A stretch of 64,000 nucleotides of DNA from Pseudomonadota bacterium (GTDB taxonomy: Bacteria > Pseudomonadota > Gammaproteobacteria > Steroidobacterales > Steroidobacteraceae), in contig JAEWAF010000132.1 of NCBI GenBank assembly GCA_023391815.1, positions 62,001-126,000 on the forward strand. Direction: 5' to 3'. Below the pieces are notes generated by a model, which saw only the letters and a program-made list of their open reading frames with translations, searched no databases and was not told the DNA's origin. Of the stretch, positions 9,801 through 18,010 are shown piece after piece (within the stretch, counting starts at the first letter, position 1; every line of letters begins with the position of its first letter). A program made the position numbers and the translations under genes.

Positions 9801-12800
9801 GGACCTCGCTGGATCGGATCGCCACGGTCGGTCTGCTCGAGGACATCGATCGCCAGGCGGTGGATCTGAGCTTGACCGTGTTGCCCAAGCTCGCTGACGG
9901 CGGCTACACCAGCGAATCATTTGCTGACGCGGGCAGCCTGATCATCGGCACCGGTGCGCGCATCGATGGAGATGTGGGCGCGAGCATCGAGCTTAGCTCC
10001 TCGAGCCGATTGTTGGTGGACGGCACCGTTTCGGCCGCGGCCGGTAGCATCGAACTGAAGTTGCGCCACGAGCTGAACATCGCGGACTCTACTGCGCCGG
10101 GCACGGATCTGTATTTTGAAGACCAGGGCATCTGGTTGGGCAGCAATGCGCGACTGCTCGCGCGTGGCGCGGCCGTCACCGAAGTGGACGAGCAAGGCCG
10201 CGTCCTCGGCGATGTGTTGAAGGGCGGCACGATCACCATCGACGCCGATCGCGGTCACGTCGTCACTTCTTCCGGTTCGCTCATCGACGTGTCCGGCACC
10301 TCGGCCGCGCTGTCCGTCAAGGCGGACGCGCAAGGCCGCTACCGCACGCAGCAAGTCGGATCCGCTGCTGGCACGCTCGACATCGAAGCTTCCGAAGCGA
10401 TTCTCATCGGCGGCGACATCAAAGGCGCCTCGGGCGACCCGGGCAAGCTCGCGGGCGGCACGCTGCGTATCGTACTGGACACTTCGAATCGTAACGATCC
10501 CGGTCAGGCGCGCGCCGATGTGACTCAGGTGGCGTCCACCTTCCCGGGCGGCGATCGGACCATCGAGGTCACCACGCGCCCGCTCGAAATCAGTTTTGGC
10601 GATTCCACGCTGACCGGTTATGCGGGCCGGGCCGTGGTGTCGACGGAACAAGTCACCGAAGGGGGCTTCGATGCGTTGAAGCTGGATGCCAGCACCGCGT
10701 GGACCCGGCATCACAGCCAGGAACCGACCGTCGTGCATGCGGGGCGGATCGAGTTCGACGGTGACGTGTCGCTCGCAATGGGCCGCAGCCTGGAGCTGAA
10801 TGCAGCTGTCATCGCTTCGGATGGCGGCAACGCGACGCTCAGCGCGCCCATCGTAACGCTGGGCAATTCGCGAACCGACACCGAGCGCACCACCGCTCAG
10901 TATCGTGCACCGGCATTGGCAGGTACCGGAACGCTGCGAGTCGAGGGTAGACAGATCGACGTCGTCGGCACCAGCGTGCTACAGGGCTTCGACAGCGCGA
11001 CGTTGCAATCGAGCGGCGACCTGCGCTTGATCGGTGTTCAGGTCGAGCCGTCTGCCTCGGTGCCGTCGTTGCAGGGCTCGTTGAGCACTGCCGGCGATCT
11101 CACGTTGAGCGCGGCGCAGGTCTATCCCACCACGCTGACGCAGTTCACCGTCGCGGCGGGCGTCGGTGCAACGGATGGAACGTTGCTAATTACGCGCAAC
11201 GGTACGGCGGGTGATGCCTTGTCCGCTGGAGGCGGCTTGACGCTTTCGGCGCCGAAGGTCGTGCAGTCCGGCACCGTGCGAGCGCCGTTCGGCAGCATCA
11301 CGATCGATTCGCCGAGCATCTCACTGACCAACGGCAGTGTGACCTCCACCAGCGGCGCCGGCTTATCGGTGCTGTACGGCGAGACCGAAGGCGGCCTCGA
11401 CTGGGTGTACGTGCTGAATGGCTCGAAAAAGATCATCTACGGTGCGGGCGGCCGACGCATCGTCGATCAGCGCATCGAACTGAACGGCGACGATGTGGCA
11501 TTGGACGAAGGCGCCGTGCTGGACGTCAGCGGCGGCGGCAATCTGATCGCCACGGAGTTCGCTTCGGGCACCACGGGCACGCAGGACGTACTGGGTGATG
11601 AGAACACTACGGGCAGCTTCGCGATCATGCCGGCGAGCCATCTGCAGGCAGCGGCCTATGACCCGAGCATCTATCTCGAATCGAATTTCGAGGGCGCTCG
11701 AAGCATTTATCTGTCCGGCACCGATGGTGTGCCGGCCGGCGAATACATCATTCTGCCGGCCAAGTACGCGCTCCTGCCGGGCGCGTATCTGGTGCGGCCG
11801 GTGTCCGGCTACCAGGACATCACCTCCGGTGAGTCGTACAACCTGAGCGACGGCAGTAAAGTCGTCGGCGGCTATTACACTCACACCGGCACCGTTCTAC
11901 GCGACAACGCGCGGACCTCGGGATTCGCCGTTCTCGAGGGCAAGGCAGTCCAGAACAAAGCCAGGTACACCCTCACCAACGCCAATGATTTCTTCGCCGC
12001 GCAGGACGAAAGCGCAGTCACACAACGGTTGCCACGAGATGCAGGCACGGTGGCTATCACGGCAAGGCAGTCGCTGACGCTCGAAGGCTCACTGCGAGCC
12101 GACGCAGGATCAGGCGGCCGCGGCGCGGCCCTCGATATCGCAAGCAGTGCCATCAGAGTGGTCGCCGATGCGTCCAGTGCTGGCGACGTTCAAGGCGCTT
12201 TGGTGCTGGATGCGGCGGATTTGAACGCGCTCGGCGCCGAATCGATTTTGCTCGGCGGCGTCCGCCGAGATGGCGCGGAGAGTTTGGGGATTGCCACGAG
12301 CGCGTCCACGGTGACCGTTGCGGATGGCGCGGCATTGCGCGCTCCGGAAGTGATGCTGGTGGCAACTGACAGCGTGACTGTCGAACGAAATGCAAGCATC
12401 ACCGCCACTGGCACGGAAACGCAGTCACAAGATGTGAGCCTGAATGGCAACGGCGCCTTCGTGCGCGTGGCCACGTCCGCCGCGGTGGACATCGAGCGTA
12501 GCGGCGCCAGCAATTCCGGTCGCGTGATCATCGCCGACGGTGCCAGGTTGAGCGCGAGCGCGGGCTCCATCAGCCTGGAATCGGCGGGCGATGCCGTGCT
12601 GTCGGGGGTGCTGGCGGCGACGGGCGGCGAAGTCTCCCTGACTGGCAATCTCGTCAGTCTGGGCAATGTGAGCAATGGCGTGAGTGGTTGGGTGCTGGAC
12701 GCCGATCAGCTCTCGCAACTCGATGCGAGCACGCTGAGCTTGAACAGCCGGAACACCATCGATTGGTACGGCAACGTCGGTCTCAATCTCACCAACCTGA

Positions 12801-15800
12801 ATCTGAGCGCCAGCGCACTGCGCGGCTTCGACGATGGCAGCGTGTCCATTGCGGCGAGCGGCGATGTGACTTTCAAAGGCGGGAACGCGAGCAACCCAGC
12901 CGACTCGACGGCCAACGGTCGATTGCAGATGACCGCGAACAACGTGGTCTTCGCGGGCGGCGACGTGGAGCTGTCCGGTTTCGACACGGTCGCGCTGCTG
13001 GCGAACCGTGAGGTGCGGGCGGGAAATCTCACAACATCGGACGATTCCGTCACGCCGACGAAGTCGGCAGCGCTGACGGTGGTTGGCGGCAATCTGCAAC
13101 TCGGGGCGCAGCGGGTTACGACAGCCACAGGCGTGGATTTCTCGATCGTCGCCGACGGTACGGCTACGCTCTCGGATAGTGGCTCGACGCAGACGCTCGC
13201 TGCGGTCAACGAGCTCGGCGGGTCCTTTACGTTACAAGCCAGCGCGATCGAGCTGGCCACACGAATCGAGCTGCCTTCGGGACTCGTGACATTGCAGTCG
13301 ACAGATCCCACACAAGGCGGCATCACCATGACCGGCACCGCGGCCATTGACGTCAGCGGTCGCGCTACTCAGTTCGCGGATCAAATCGTGTACAGCAGCG
13401 GTGGTCATGTGAGTCTGGATACCGCAAGCGGCAATCTGGTGCTGGCCGAAGGCTCGCGCATCGATGTTTCCGCCGACGGCGGTGCGAACGCAGGCAGCGT
13501 CGAGCTCACAGCCGCCGCGGGCAATCTGCAAATGGCGGGCGTGCTCGATGGTAGTTCGGTCGCAAAAGGTGCAGCGGGCAGCTTCAGCGCCGATGCGCTG
13601 AATCTCGGCGATTTCGCTTCTCTGACGCAACGACTCGCGAGCGGCGGATTCGCGGGTGATTTGAGGTTCCGCCAGCGTGGCTCAGGTGATCTGGCTGTGG
13701 CGAACGGCTCTACCGTGCGAGGCACGTCCGTTTCGATGACCGCCGATCAGGGCAGCATCTTGGTCGCGGGCGGAATCGTTTCTCACGATGACGACGGCGG
13801 TCGCATCAACCTCTCGGCCAGCAATGGCATGACGATCAGCGGCACGCTGGATGCTCGGTCGACCAGCGGTGCCGAGCGCAACGGTCGCATCAATTTGAAT
13901 GTGAGCGACGGCGGTTTGAATGTCACCGACACCGCCGTGATCGCTACGACGGCGTCGGGTGCGAAGGCAGGAACCAGCGGCGATGGGACTGTGTCCGTTC
14001 GACTCTTGCAAGAGTCTTTGTTGACCGTCATCGACGCCGATGCCTCCAACGATGCCGTGCGGCTCGGGGGCGACTGGAGCAGGGCAGGCGGTGTGAGCGT
14101 CGAGGGCTTCAATGACGTCTACGTCGACGCCGACGGCTCATTGGATTTCAACGACGTCTCCTCGACCGCGGGCAACCCGATTTACGACACAGCGGCCGCG
14201 TTCGCCGCACAGAGCGACGCGATCGCCGCGGCGCTCAGCAACCCGACGTTGAACGGCCTCGAAGTGCTGACCGGCATCGAGATTCGATCCGATGGCAACC
14301 TGTCGCTCGACACGGACTGGAACATGGCGGCGTGGCGTTTCGCTGATAGCGACGGCGCGCTGACGAAGACCGGCGTGCTGACCTTGCGCGCGGCCGGCGA
14401 TCTCATTTTCAACGCCTCGCTCACCGACGGGTTCACGGACCGGAACGACTTCCGCCTCGATCTGGATTTCGGCGATAGCTGGTCCTACAACCTGGTCGCC
14501 GGTGCCGACACCTCGAGCGCCGACGTCATGGCAACGAGCCGCGCGGCACTGAACGCCGGCGTCGGCGACGTCATCATCAACGGCGTCGACAGCAGTTCAA
14601 GCTTCGGATACACCTTCGTGCGCACTGGCACCGGTAGTATCGATGTCGCAGCAGCGCGCGATATCAGGCTGAGCAACGATGCCGCGATGATCTACACCGC
14701 CGGCGTGGCGAGCAACGGTCTTCTCTATGCAAGGCCGGGGCGCCCGAACAATCCGAACACGCAGCTCGACTCGTTGTACTACCCGGCCGACGGCGGCGAC
14801 ATCACTCTTACTGCCGGGCGCGACGTGATCGGTGCGCCGACGAATCAGCTGGTCAGCGAGTGGCAATGGCGCATCGGCAATGCCAATACCACCGAAACGC
14901 GCTCAACCGCCTGGACCGTAAACTTCGCTCAATTCCATCAGGGCGTCGGCGCGCTGGCCGGCGGCGACGTCAGCGTCAAAGCGGGCAACGACATCAAGGA
15001 CCTATCCGTGTCGGTGACGACGATCGGCCGTCAGCGAGCAAACAGCACCAATGACAAGAGCGCGGCGGCCAACGATCTGGAAATCATCGGCGGCGGCAAT
15101 GTGAATGTCGCGGCGGGGGGCGACCTCCACGGTGGCAGTTACTACTCCGGTCGCGGTCGGATAGAGCTGCGAGCGAACGGCGAGGTCGGGAAGAGCGAGA
15201 CGAACGGTCTCGCACCGATACTGCTGCTCGGTGACACGCAGGCAACGGTTGCTGCCAGGAAGGATCTGACGATCGGCGGTGTGGCGACGCCGACGTTCCT
15301 GCCGCAAAGCCGATCGCAGGCGGGCATGGCGGCGAATACGTCGACGCTCAGCACGTTCTCGACCTATTCATCGAACAGTTCGCTCACGCTCGAGTCCACG
15401 GCGGGCGATGTGAAGCTGGTTCCTGACACCGAGAACATCAACATCGCGTATGAGTGGTCCAACGTCGACATGAACGTCGCGGCCGCGAACCTCGCTTTCG
15501 AGTTGTTGCCCGGTAGCGTCGACGTGCTGGCTCAGCGCGGCAGCGCCGACTTGACCGGTACTCTGATGCCGGATGAAGACGGGGCGCTGGATCTGCGTGC
15601 TTATCGAGATGTGAACTTCGACGTGATCGTGTCCGACATGGACATCGATGACGTGCCCGATGCGTTGCATCCCGTCGATGGCACCTTCACGACCGTGCCA
15701 GGCGGCGAGTGGTATCTGTCACTGACGACGTGGGCGAGCGGTCGAGGCTTGGACCTGTTCAATGCCAGCACTCCCGTGCGGTTGCAAGCCGCTCAGGAGG

Positions 15801-17263
15801 GCAGGCTCGCGGCGTCACGCATCGTGGCGGCGAACGGCGATGTCACCGGCTCGGGCTATTTCGGCGCGCCCGTAGATATTCATGCGGGCAAGGACGTGGT
15901 CGACCTCGACGTGGTCGTGCAGAACCTGCTGCCCTCGGATGTGAGCACGATCACCGCGGGCCGCGATATTTATTACGGGCTAGTGCGTGGCGCGGTCAAC
16001 GATAACGGCATCGAAGTCGATGGTCCGGGTCAGTTGATGCTCGCCGCCGGCCGCAATATCGATCTCGGCACTTCCGACGGCATTACCAGCCAGGGCGACG
16101 AAGTGAACACTGCGCTCGCCGATACCGGGGCCAGCATCACCGCGCTGGCCGGCCTCAACGGTCAAACGCCCGACTACGACGCGTTCAGCCAAAAGTATGT
16201 GGAGGAGAGTGAGGACTACATTGCCACGCTCAGCGACTACATCGAAACTTCGACCGGGCATCGGCCTGCGAACGCGAACGAAGCCCGCGCCGCCTTCGCG
16301 GCGATGGGCCCCAAGCAGCAGCGTGCGTTCCTGCAACGAGTGCTGATGGCGGAAGTGCGCGCGTCGGCAGAAGAAGCGGCATCGGTGGAAAAGCATGACG
16401 ACTATTCCCGCGGGTTTGCCGCGCTCGAAACGCTGTTCCCTGGCAGCACGGACGCCGACGACAATCCGTATATGGGCGACATCAGTCTTTACTTCAGTCG
16501 CATCTATACGTTGGATGGTGGCGGCATCAACCTGCTGACGCCGGGAGGTGGCGTGAACGCCGGCTTGTCGGCGGAAACTTTGAAGACCTTCGGCATCACC
16601 AAGGACCCGAGCAGTCTGGGTCTGGTGACGCGTCGAGGCGGCGACATCAACATCCTCACCGACCGCGACGTGCAGGTGAACGAATCACGCATCTTCGCGG
16701 TCAACGATAGTGACATCGTGGTCTGGTCATCCAACGGCGACGTCGATGCCGGCCGCGGCGCGAAGACCGCCATCTCGGCGCCGACGTTCTCGGTCAGATA
16801 CGACGACGATGCACACGCGTTTGTAACTTACGACGCCGCTCTGTCGGGCAGCGGCATTCAAGCGCGTACGGCCACCGCAGATCAGAAGAGAGGCAACGTG
16901 GTGCTCGCGGCCCCGCGTGGCGTGGTCAACGCCGGCGATGCGGGCATCGTGGCCGGCAATCTCACGATCGCCGCCACCGCCGTGCTTGGCGCAGACAACA
17001 TCTCGGTGACTGGCGTGGCGGTAGGCGTTCCGGTCGACACGGGCGGTCTCGGAGCGAGCTTGGCCGGCGTCGCATCGGCGGCCAGCAGCGCCAGCAAGTC
17101 GGCGGCGACCTCGGTCGACGACACCGGCTCGCGCGAACAGTCCGCCGCGCCAATGGCGCAAGCTGCGCTGTCGTGGCTGGATGTGTTCGTGATTGGCCTC
17201 GGCGAAGAGAGCTGCAAAGGCGACGATCTGGAATGTTTGAAGCGTCAGTCGACGACGCTGTGA
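6833..17263 (+). CDS. Giant TpsA filamentous haemagglutinin-like exoprotein (DUF3739 family)
   Basis: A secreted adhesin-like beta-helix protein of about 3,476 residues. The ATG at 6833 has GGAG at 6823-6826 and starts a long signal peptide ending STAQA/EL. The TPS secretion domain (about residues 60-190) shows NQNAANAVLHWRSFNI, the NGASQILGNLSANGRVYLIN block and INQNGIVFG. Thousands of residues of Gly/Ser/Asp-rich repeats follow (GSIDVSG-, ANNVVFAGGD- and TITLGNS-like rungs), as expected for a right-handed beta-helix. The C-terminal part resembles the DUF3739 exoproteins (PdtA/HxfA class), including an alpha-helical insert around GPKQQRAFLQRVLMAEVRAS. Cys pairs occur just after the signal peptide (VICVSGASCG) and at the extreme C-terminus (SCKGDDLEC). 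Its function, probably adhesion or aggregation, is inferred. Confidence 0.93.
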   Translation: MSGSQGMIGWSLSEAIRRALRRRLPLLSGVSLALTAGLSVSTAQAELPVICVSGASCGNSSGIINNALQGVSGIAVAGNAMTINQNAANAVLHWRSFNISSDSSVNFVQPGSDSVALNRIYQNGASQILGNLSANGRVYLINQNGIVFGNGAVVNVAGLIASSLDLNSLALNADGETRLTAPGLAGQSAFQLFRDTNGNVLSSGDISVGEGATMTTKDGGQVFMFAPNVYNAGTIHTPGGQTVLAAGDSVYLASSADPNLRGIWVELGTGGTVTNGVARNASATGRTDLVGQIIAERGNITLAGAAVNQLGRLTATTSVNEAGSIRLVARDGARVPSTDPLVLTADRGGTAILGSNSVTEIQLDDSKATSVDSNPQRVSQVVAIGEQIIMQQGASIIAPHGDVTFAACSDCGTITDTSLGAAKQLQVSSTSPDASRIYLANGASIDVSGAYVDGKPVESNVIRVELRGDELADSEVQRDGALRGETVYVDLRRHGTRADGSQWVGSPIGDLSGWVAGVEKNVAERSLTGGSVTLVSRGDAILNRGSTVDISGGAISYTGGYINTSGVLGADGRLYDIANATADREYVGVTNSGTYTVFDRRWGVTRTFSGGAGQGHYEAGYIEGKDAGTVSVVATRTILDGTIKAETQAGRYQRELSTALAQGATALYRPYDQLPLSGTLILGQTTAGGDQPDYVLSDVTISASTTPQLADNFDPLTGTLGNDRTLMLNSNLFGEERVGNLTLRANGAVTIAQDANLQLSPGNKINIVAGAIDVAGAVTTHGGDISLTARPTLTEPALGAGVVVRSGARLDASATWVNDTANANGGEVGTSALAIDGGKVTLQGQQNSLAVQSGSMIDVSGGAQLTSDGALVAGSAGTITLGNSQSIQPDSAATTMTLAGELRAYGFEEGGTLKLQTGAACIASAQSGCAQSDDSLLWLDPAFFTAGGFGSYNIESDRGGIEVARNTTVTLRQRNWLVPTSGDLSRFGTGTSLDRIATVGLLEDIDRQAVDLSLTVLPKLADGGYTSESFADAGSLIIGTGARIDGDVGASIELSSSSRLLVDGTVSAAAGSIELKLRHELNIADSTAPGTDLYFEDQGIWLGSNARLLARGAAVTEVDEQGRVLGDVLKGGTITIDADRGHVVTSSGSLIDVSGTSAALSVKADAQGRYRTQQVGSAAGTLDIEASEAILIGGDIKGASGDPGKLAGGTLRIVLDTSNRNDPGQARADVTQVASTFPGGDRTIEVTTRPLEISFGDSTLTGYAGRAVVSTEQVTEGGFDALKLDASTAWTRHHSQEPTVVHAGRIEFDGDVSLAMGRSLELNAAVIASDGGNATLSAPIVTLGNSRTDTERTTAQYRAPALAGTGTLRVEGRQIDVVGTSVLQGFDSATLQSSGDLRLIGVQVEPSASVPSLQGSLSTAGDLTLSAAQVYPTTLTQFTVAAGVGATDGTLLITRNGTAGDALSAGGGLTLSAPKVVQSGTVRAPFGSITIDSPSISLTNGSVTSTSGAGLSVLYGETEGGLDWVYVLNGSKKIIYGAGGRRIVDQRIELNGDDVALDEGAVLDVSGGGNLIATEFASGTTGTQDVLGDENTTGSFAIMPASHLQAAAYDPSIYLESNFEGARSIYLSGTDGVPAGEYIILPAKYALLPGAYLVRPVSGYQDITSGESYNLSDGSKVVGGYYTHTGTVLRDNARTSGFAVLEGKAVQNKARYTLTNANDFFAAQDESAVTQRLPRDAGTVAITARQSLTLEGSLRADAGSGGRGAALDIASSAIRVVADASSAGDVQGALVLDAADLNALGAESILLGGVRRDGAESLGIATSASTVTVADGAALRAPEVMLVATDSVTVERNASITATGTETQSQDVSLNGNGAFVRVATSAAVDIERSGASNSGRVIIADGARLSASAGSISLESAGDAVLSGVLAATGGEVSLTGNLVSLGNVSNGVSGWVLDADQLSQLDASTLSLNSRNTIDWYGNVGLNLTNLNLSASALRGFDDGSVSIAASGDVTFKGGNASNPADSTANGRLQMTANNVVFAGGDVELSGFDTVALLANREVRAGNLTTSDDSVTPTKSAALTVVGGNLQLGAQRVTTATGVDFSIVADGTATLSDSGSTQTLAAVNELGGSFTLQASAIELATRIELPSGLVTLQSTDPTQGGITMTGTAAIDVSGRATQFADQIVYSSGGHVSLDTASGNLVLAEGSRIDVSADGGANAGSVELTAAAGNLQMAGVLDGSSVAKGAAGSFSADALNLGDFASLTQRLASGGFAGDLRFRQRGSGDLAVANGSTVRGTSVSMTADQGSILVAGGIVSHDDDGGRINLSASNGMTISGTLDARSTSGAERNGRINLNVSDGGLNVTDTAVIATTASGAKAGTSGDGTVSVRLLQESLLTVIDADASNDAVRLGGDWSRAGGVSVEGFNDVYVDADGSLDFNDVSSTAGNPIYDTAAAFAAQSDAIAAALSNPTLNGLEVLTGIEIRSDGNLSLDTDWNMAAWRFADSDGALTKTGVLTLRAAGDLIFNASLTDGFTDRNDFRLDLDFGDSWSYNLVAGADTSSADVMATSRAALNAGVGDVIINGVDSSSSFGYTFVRTGTGSIDVAAARDIRLSNDAAMIYTAGVASNGLLYARPGRPNNPNTQLDSLYYPADGGDITLTAGRDVIGAPTNQLVSEWQWRIGNANTTETRSTAWTVNFAQFHQGVGALAGGDVSVKAGNDIKDLSVSVTTIGRQRANSTNDKSAAANDLEIIGGGNVNVAAGGDLHGGSYYSGRGRIELRANGEVGKSETNGLAPILLLGDTQATVAARKDLTIGGVATPTFLPQSRSQAGMAANTSTLSTFSTYSSNSSLTLESTAGDVKLVPDTENINIAYEWSNVDMNVAAANLAFELLPGSVDVLAQRGSADLTGTLMPDEDGALDLRAYRDVNFDVIVSDMDIDDVPDALHPVDGTFTTVPGGEWYLSLTTWASGRGLDLFNASTPVRLQAAQEGRLAASRIVAANGDVTGSGYFGAPVDIHAGKDVVDLDVVVQNLLPSDVSTITAGRDIYYGLVRGAVNDNGIEVDGPGQLMLAAGRNIDLGTSDGITSQGDEVNTALADTGASITALAGLNGQTPDYDAFSQKYVEESEDYIATLSDYIETSTGHRPANANEARAAFAAMGPKQQRAFLQRVLMAEVRASAEEAASVEKHDDYSRGFAALETLFPGSTDADDNPYMGDISLYFSRIYTLDGGGINLLTPGGGVNAGLSAETLKTFGITKDPSSLGLVTRRGGDINILTDRDVQVNESRIFAVNDSDIVVWSSNGDVDAGRGAKTAISAPTFSVRYDDDAHAFVTYDAALSGSGIQARTATADQKRGNVVLAAPRGVVNAGDAGIVAGNLTIAATAVLGADNISVTGVAVGVPVDTGGLGASLAGVASAASSASKSAATSVDDTGSREQSAAPMAQAALSWLDVFVIGLGEESCKGDDLECLKRQSTTL

Positions 17264-17288
17264 TTCGCCGTCACTGGAGATCGCAGCC

Positions 17289-17870
17289 ATGTGGCAACTG
17301 TATCGGGCGCACGCAATGCTGTTCGTATGCGCCTACGTGGGCTTCCTGGGGTACTTCGCAGTCACGGACCCGAAAGATCCGGTCGCAGCGTTGTTCAAGT
17401 CGAGTTCCCGGATGGATGAGCCGCCGCCGCGGGTTGCCGTCGAGGTACAGCCCGTCGTTGTGGCGCCTCGTCTCGCGGAAAACACTTCTGTCGCCGATGC
17501 GCCGGTGAAAACTGCTGAATCAAAACAAACGCTGTCTCAGCACGAAGAGCGGCGCACGCGTTTGACCGAGATCCGGCTACAGGCAACCAAAGCCGAGCGG
17601 CCACAGGAACGCGCTCAGGCCATCGATCAGTTGATCTCAGCATCGCCAGAAACATTGCAGACGCTGCAAACGGTGGTTACTTCGGACACGGCTGTTCGCA
17701 ACCGAATACGCGCGCTCAATTCACTGCGCGCGCTAGCGGGGCAGGAGGGCGCGAGAGACGCCGTTATTTCAATCGTGCATATGGCGATGGTGGATACCAA
17801 CGCCAGTGTCGCCTCACGCGCAAACGAAGTTTATCGCGAGCTCACGCAGGAGCCGGCGGAGGACAAATGA
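17289..17870 (+). CDS. Membrane-anchored HEAT-like repeat protein of the TPS operon
   Basis: A 193-residue protein I cannot assign to a named family. An N-terminal membrane segment (about residues 7-26) is followed by a Pro/Val-rich linker (to about 75), a charged helical stretch (TLSQHEERRTRLTEIRLQAT) and a C-terminal helical part resembling HEAT repeats (IRALNSLRALAGQEGARDAV). The topology suggests a periplasmic domain tethered to the inner membrane. GGAGA at 17276-17280 supports the ATG. It lies 25 bp after the giant exoprotein and before the ExbB-fusion gene, so a role as scaffold or regulator of the secretion or energy module is plausible, but this is inference from position only. Confidence 0.8.
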   Translation: MWQLYRAHAMLFVCAYVGFLGYFAVTDPKDPVAALFKSSSRMDEPPPRVAVEVQPVVVAPRLAENTSVADAPVKTAESKQTLSQHEERRTRLTEIRLQATKAERPQERAQAIDQLISASPETLQTLQTVVTSDTAVRNRIRALNSLRALAGQEGARDAVISIVHMAMVDTNASVASRANEVYRELTQEPAEDK

Positions 17871-18010
17871 TTTCGAGTGTCATACGAATGCGTGACGCGC
17901 GAAATTCATAGTGTCTTTGTCACGAAATCATCACGTCGGCTGGAAATAATTCCGGCCGCGGCTCGCTGGCGGCGAGCGGCATATCACTAAATACAACGTC
18001 ATTCTAACCA
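17871..18010 (+). promoter_or_regulatory. Gap with TGTCATACG and TGTCACG elements ahead of the ExbB-fusion gene
   Basis: The 140-bp gap contains GTGTCATACGAATGCGTGAC (17877-17896) and TGTCACGAAATC (17918-17929), about 40 bp apart. It may hold an internal promoter that lets the energy module be transcribed separately from tpsB-tpsA. This is inferred from the recurrence of the element at other unit starts. Confidence 0.35.

Noticed and set aside
6833..17263. Repetitive region of the exoprotein gene as DNA tandem repeats
   Set aside because: The repetition is at the level of beta-helix protein rungs; the DNA itself is too divergent to call repeats or a CRISPR-like array.
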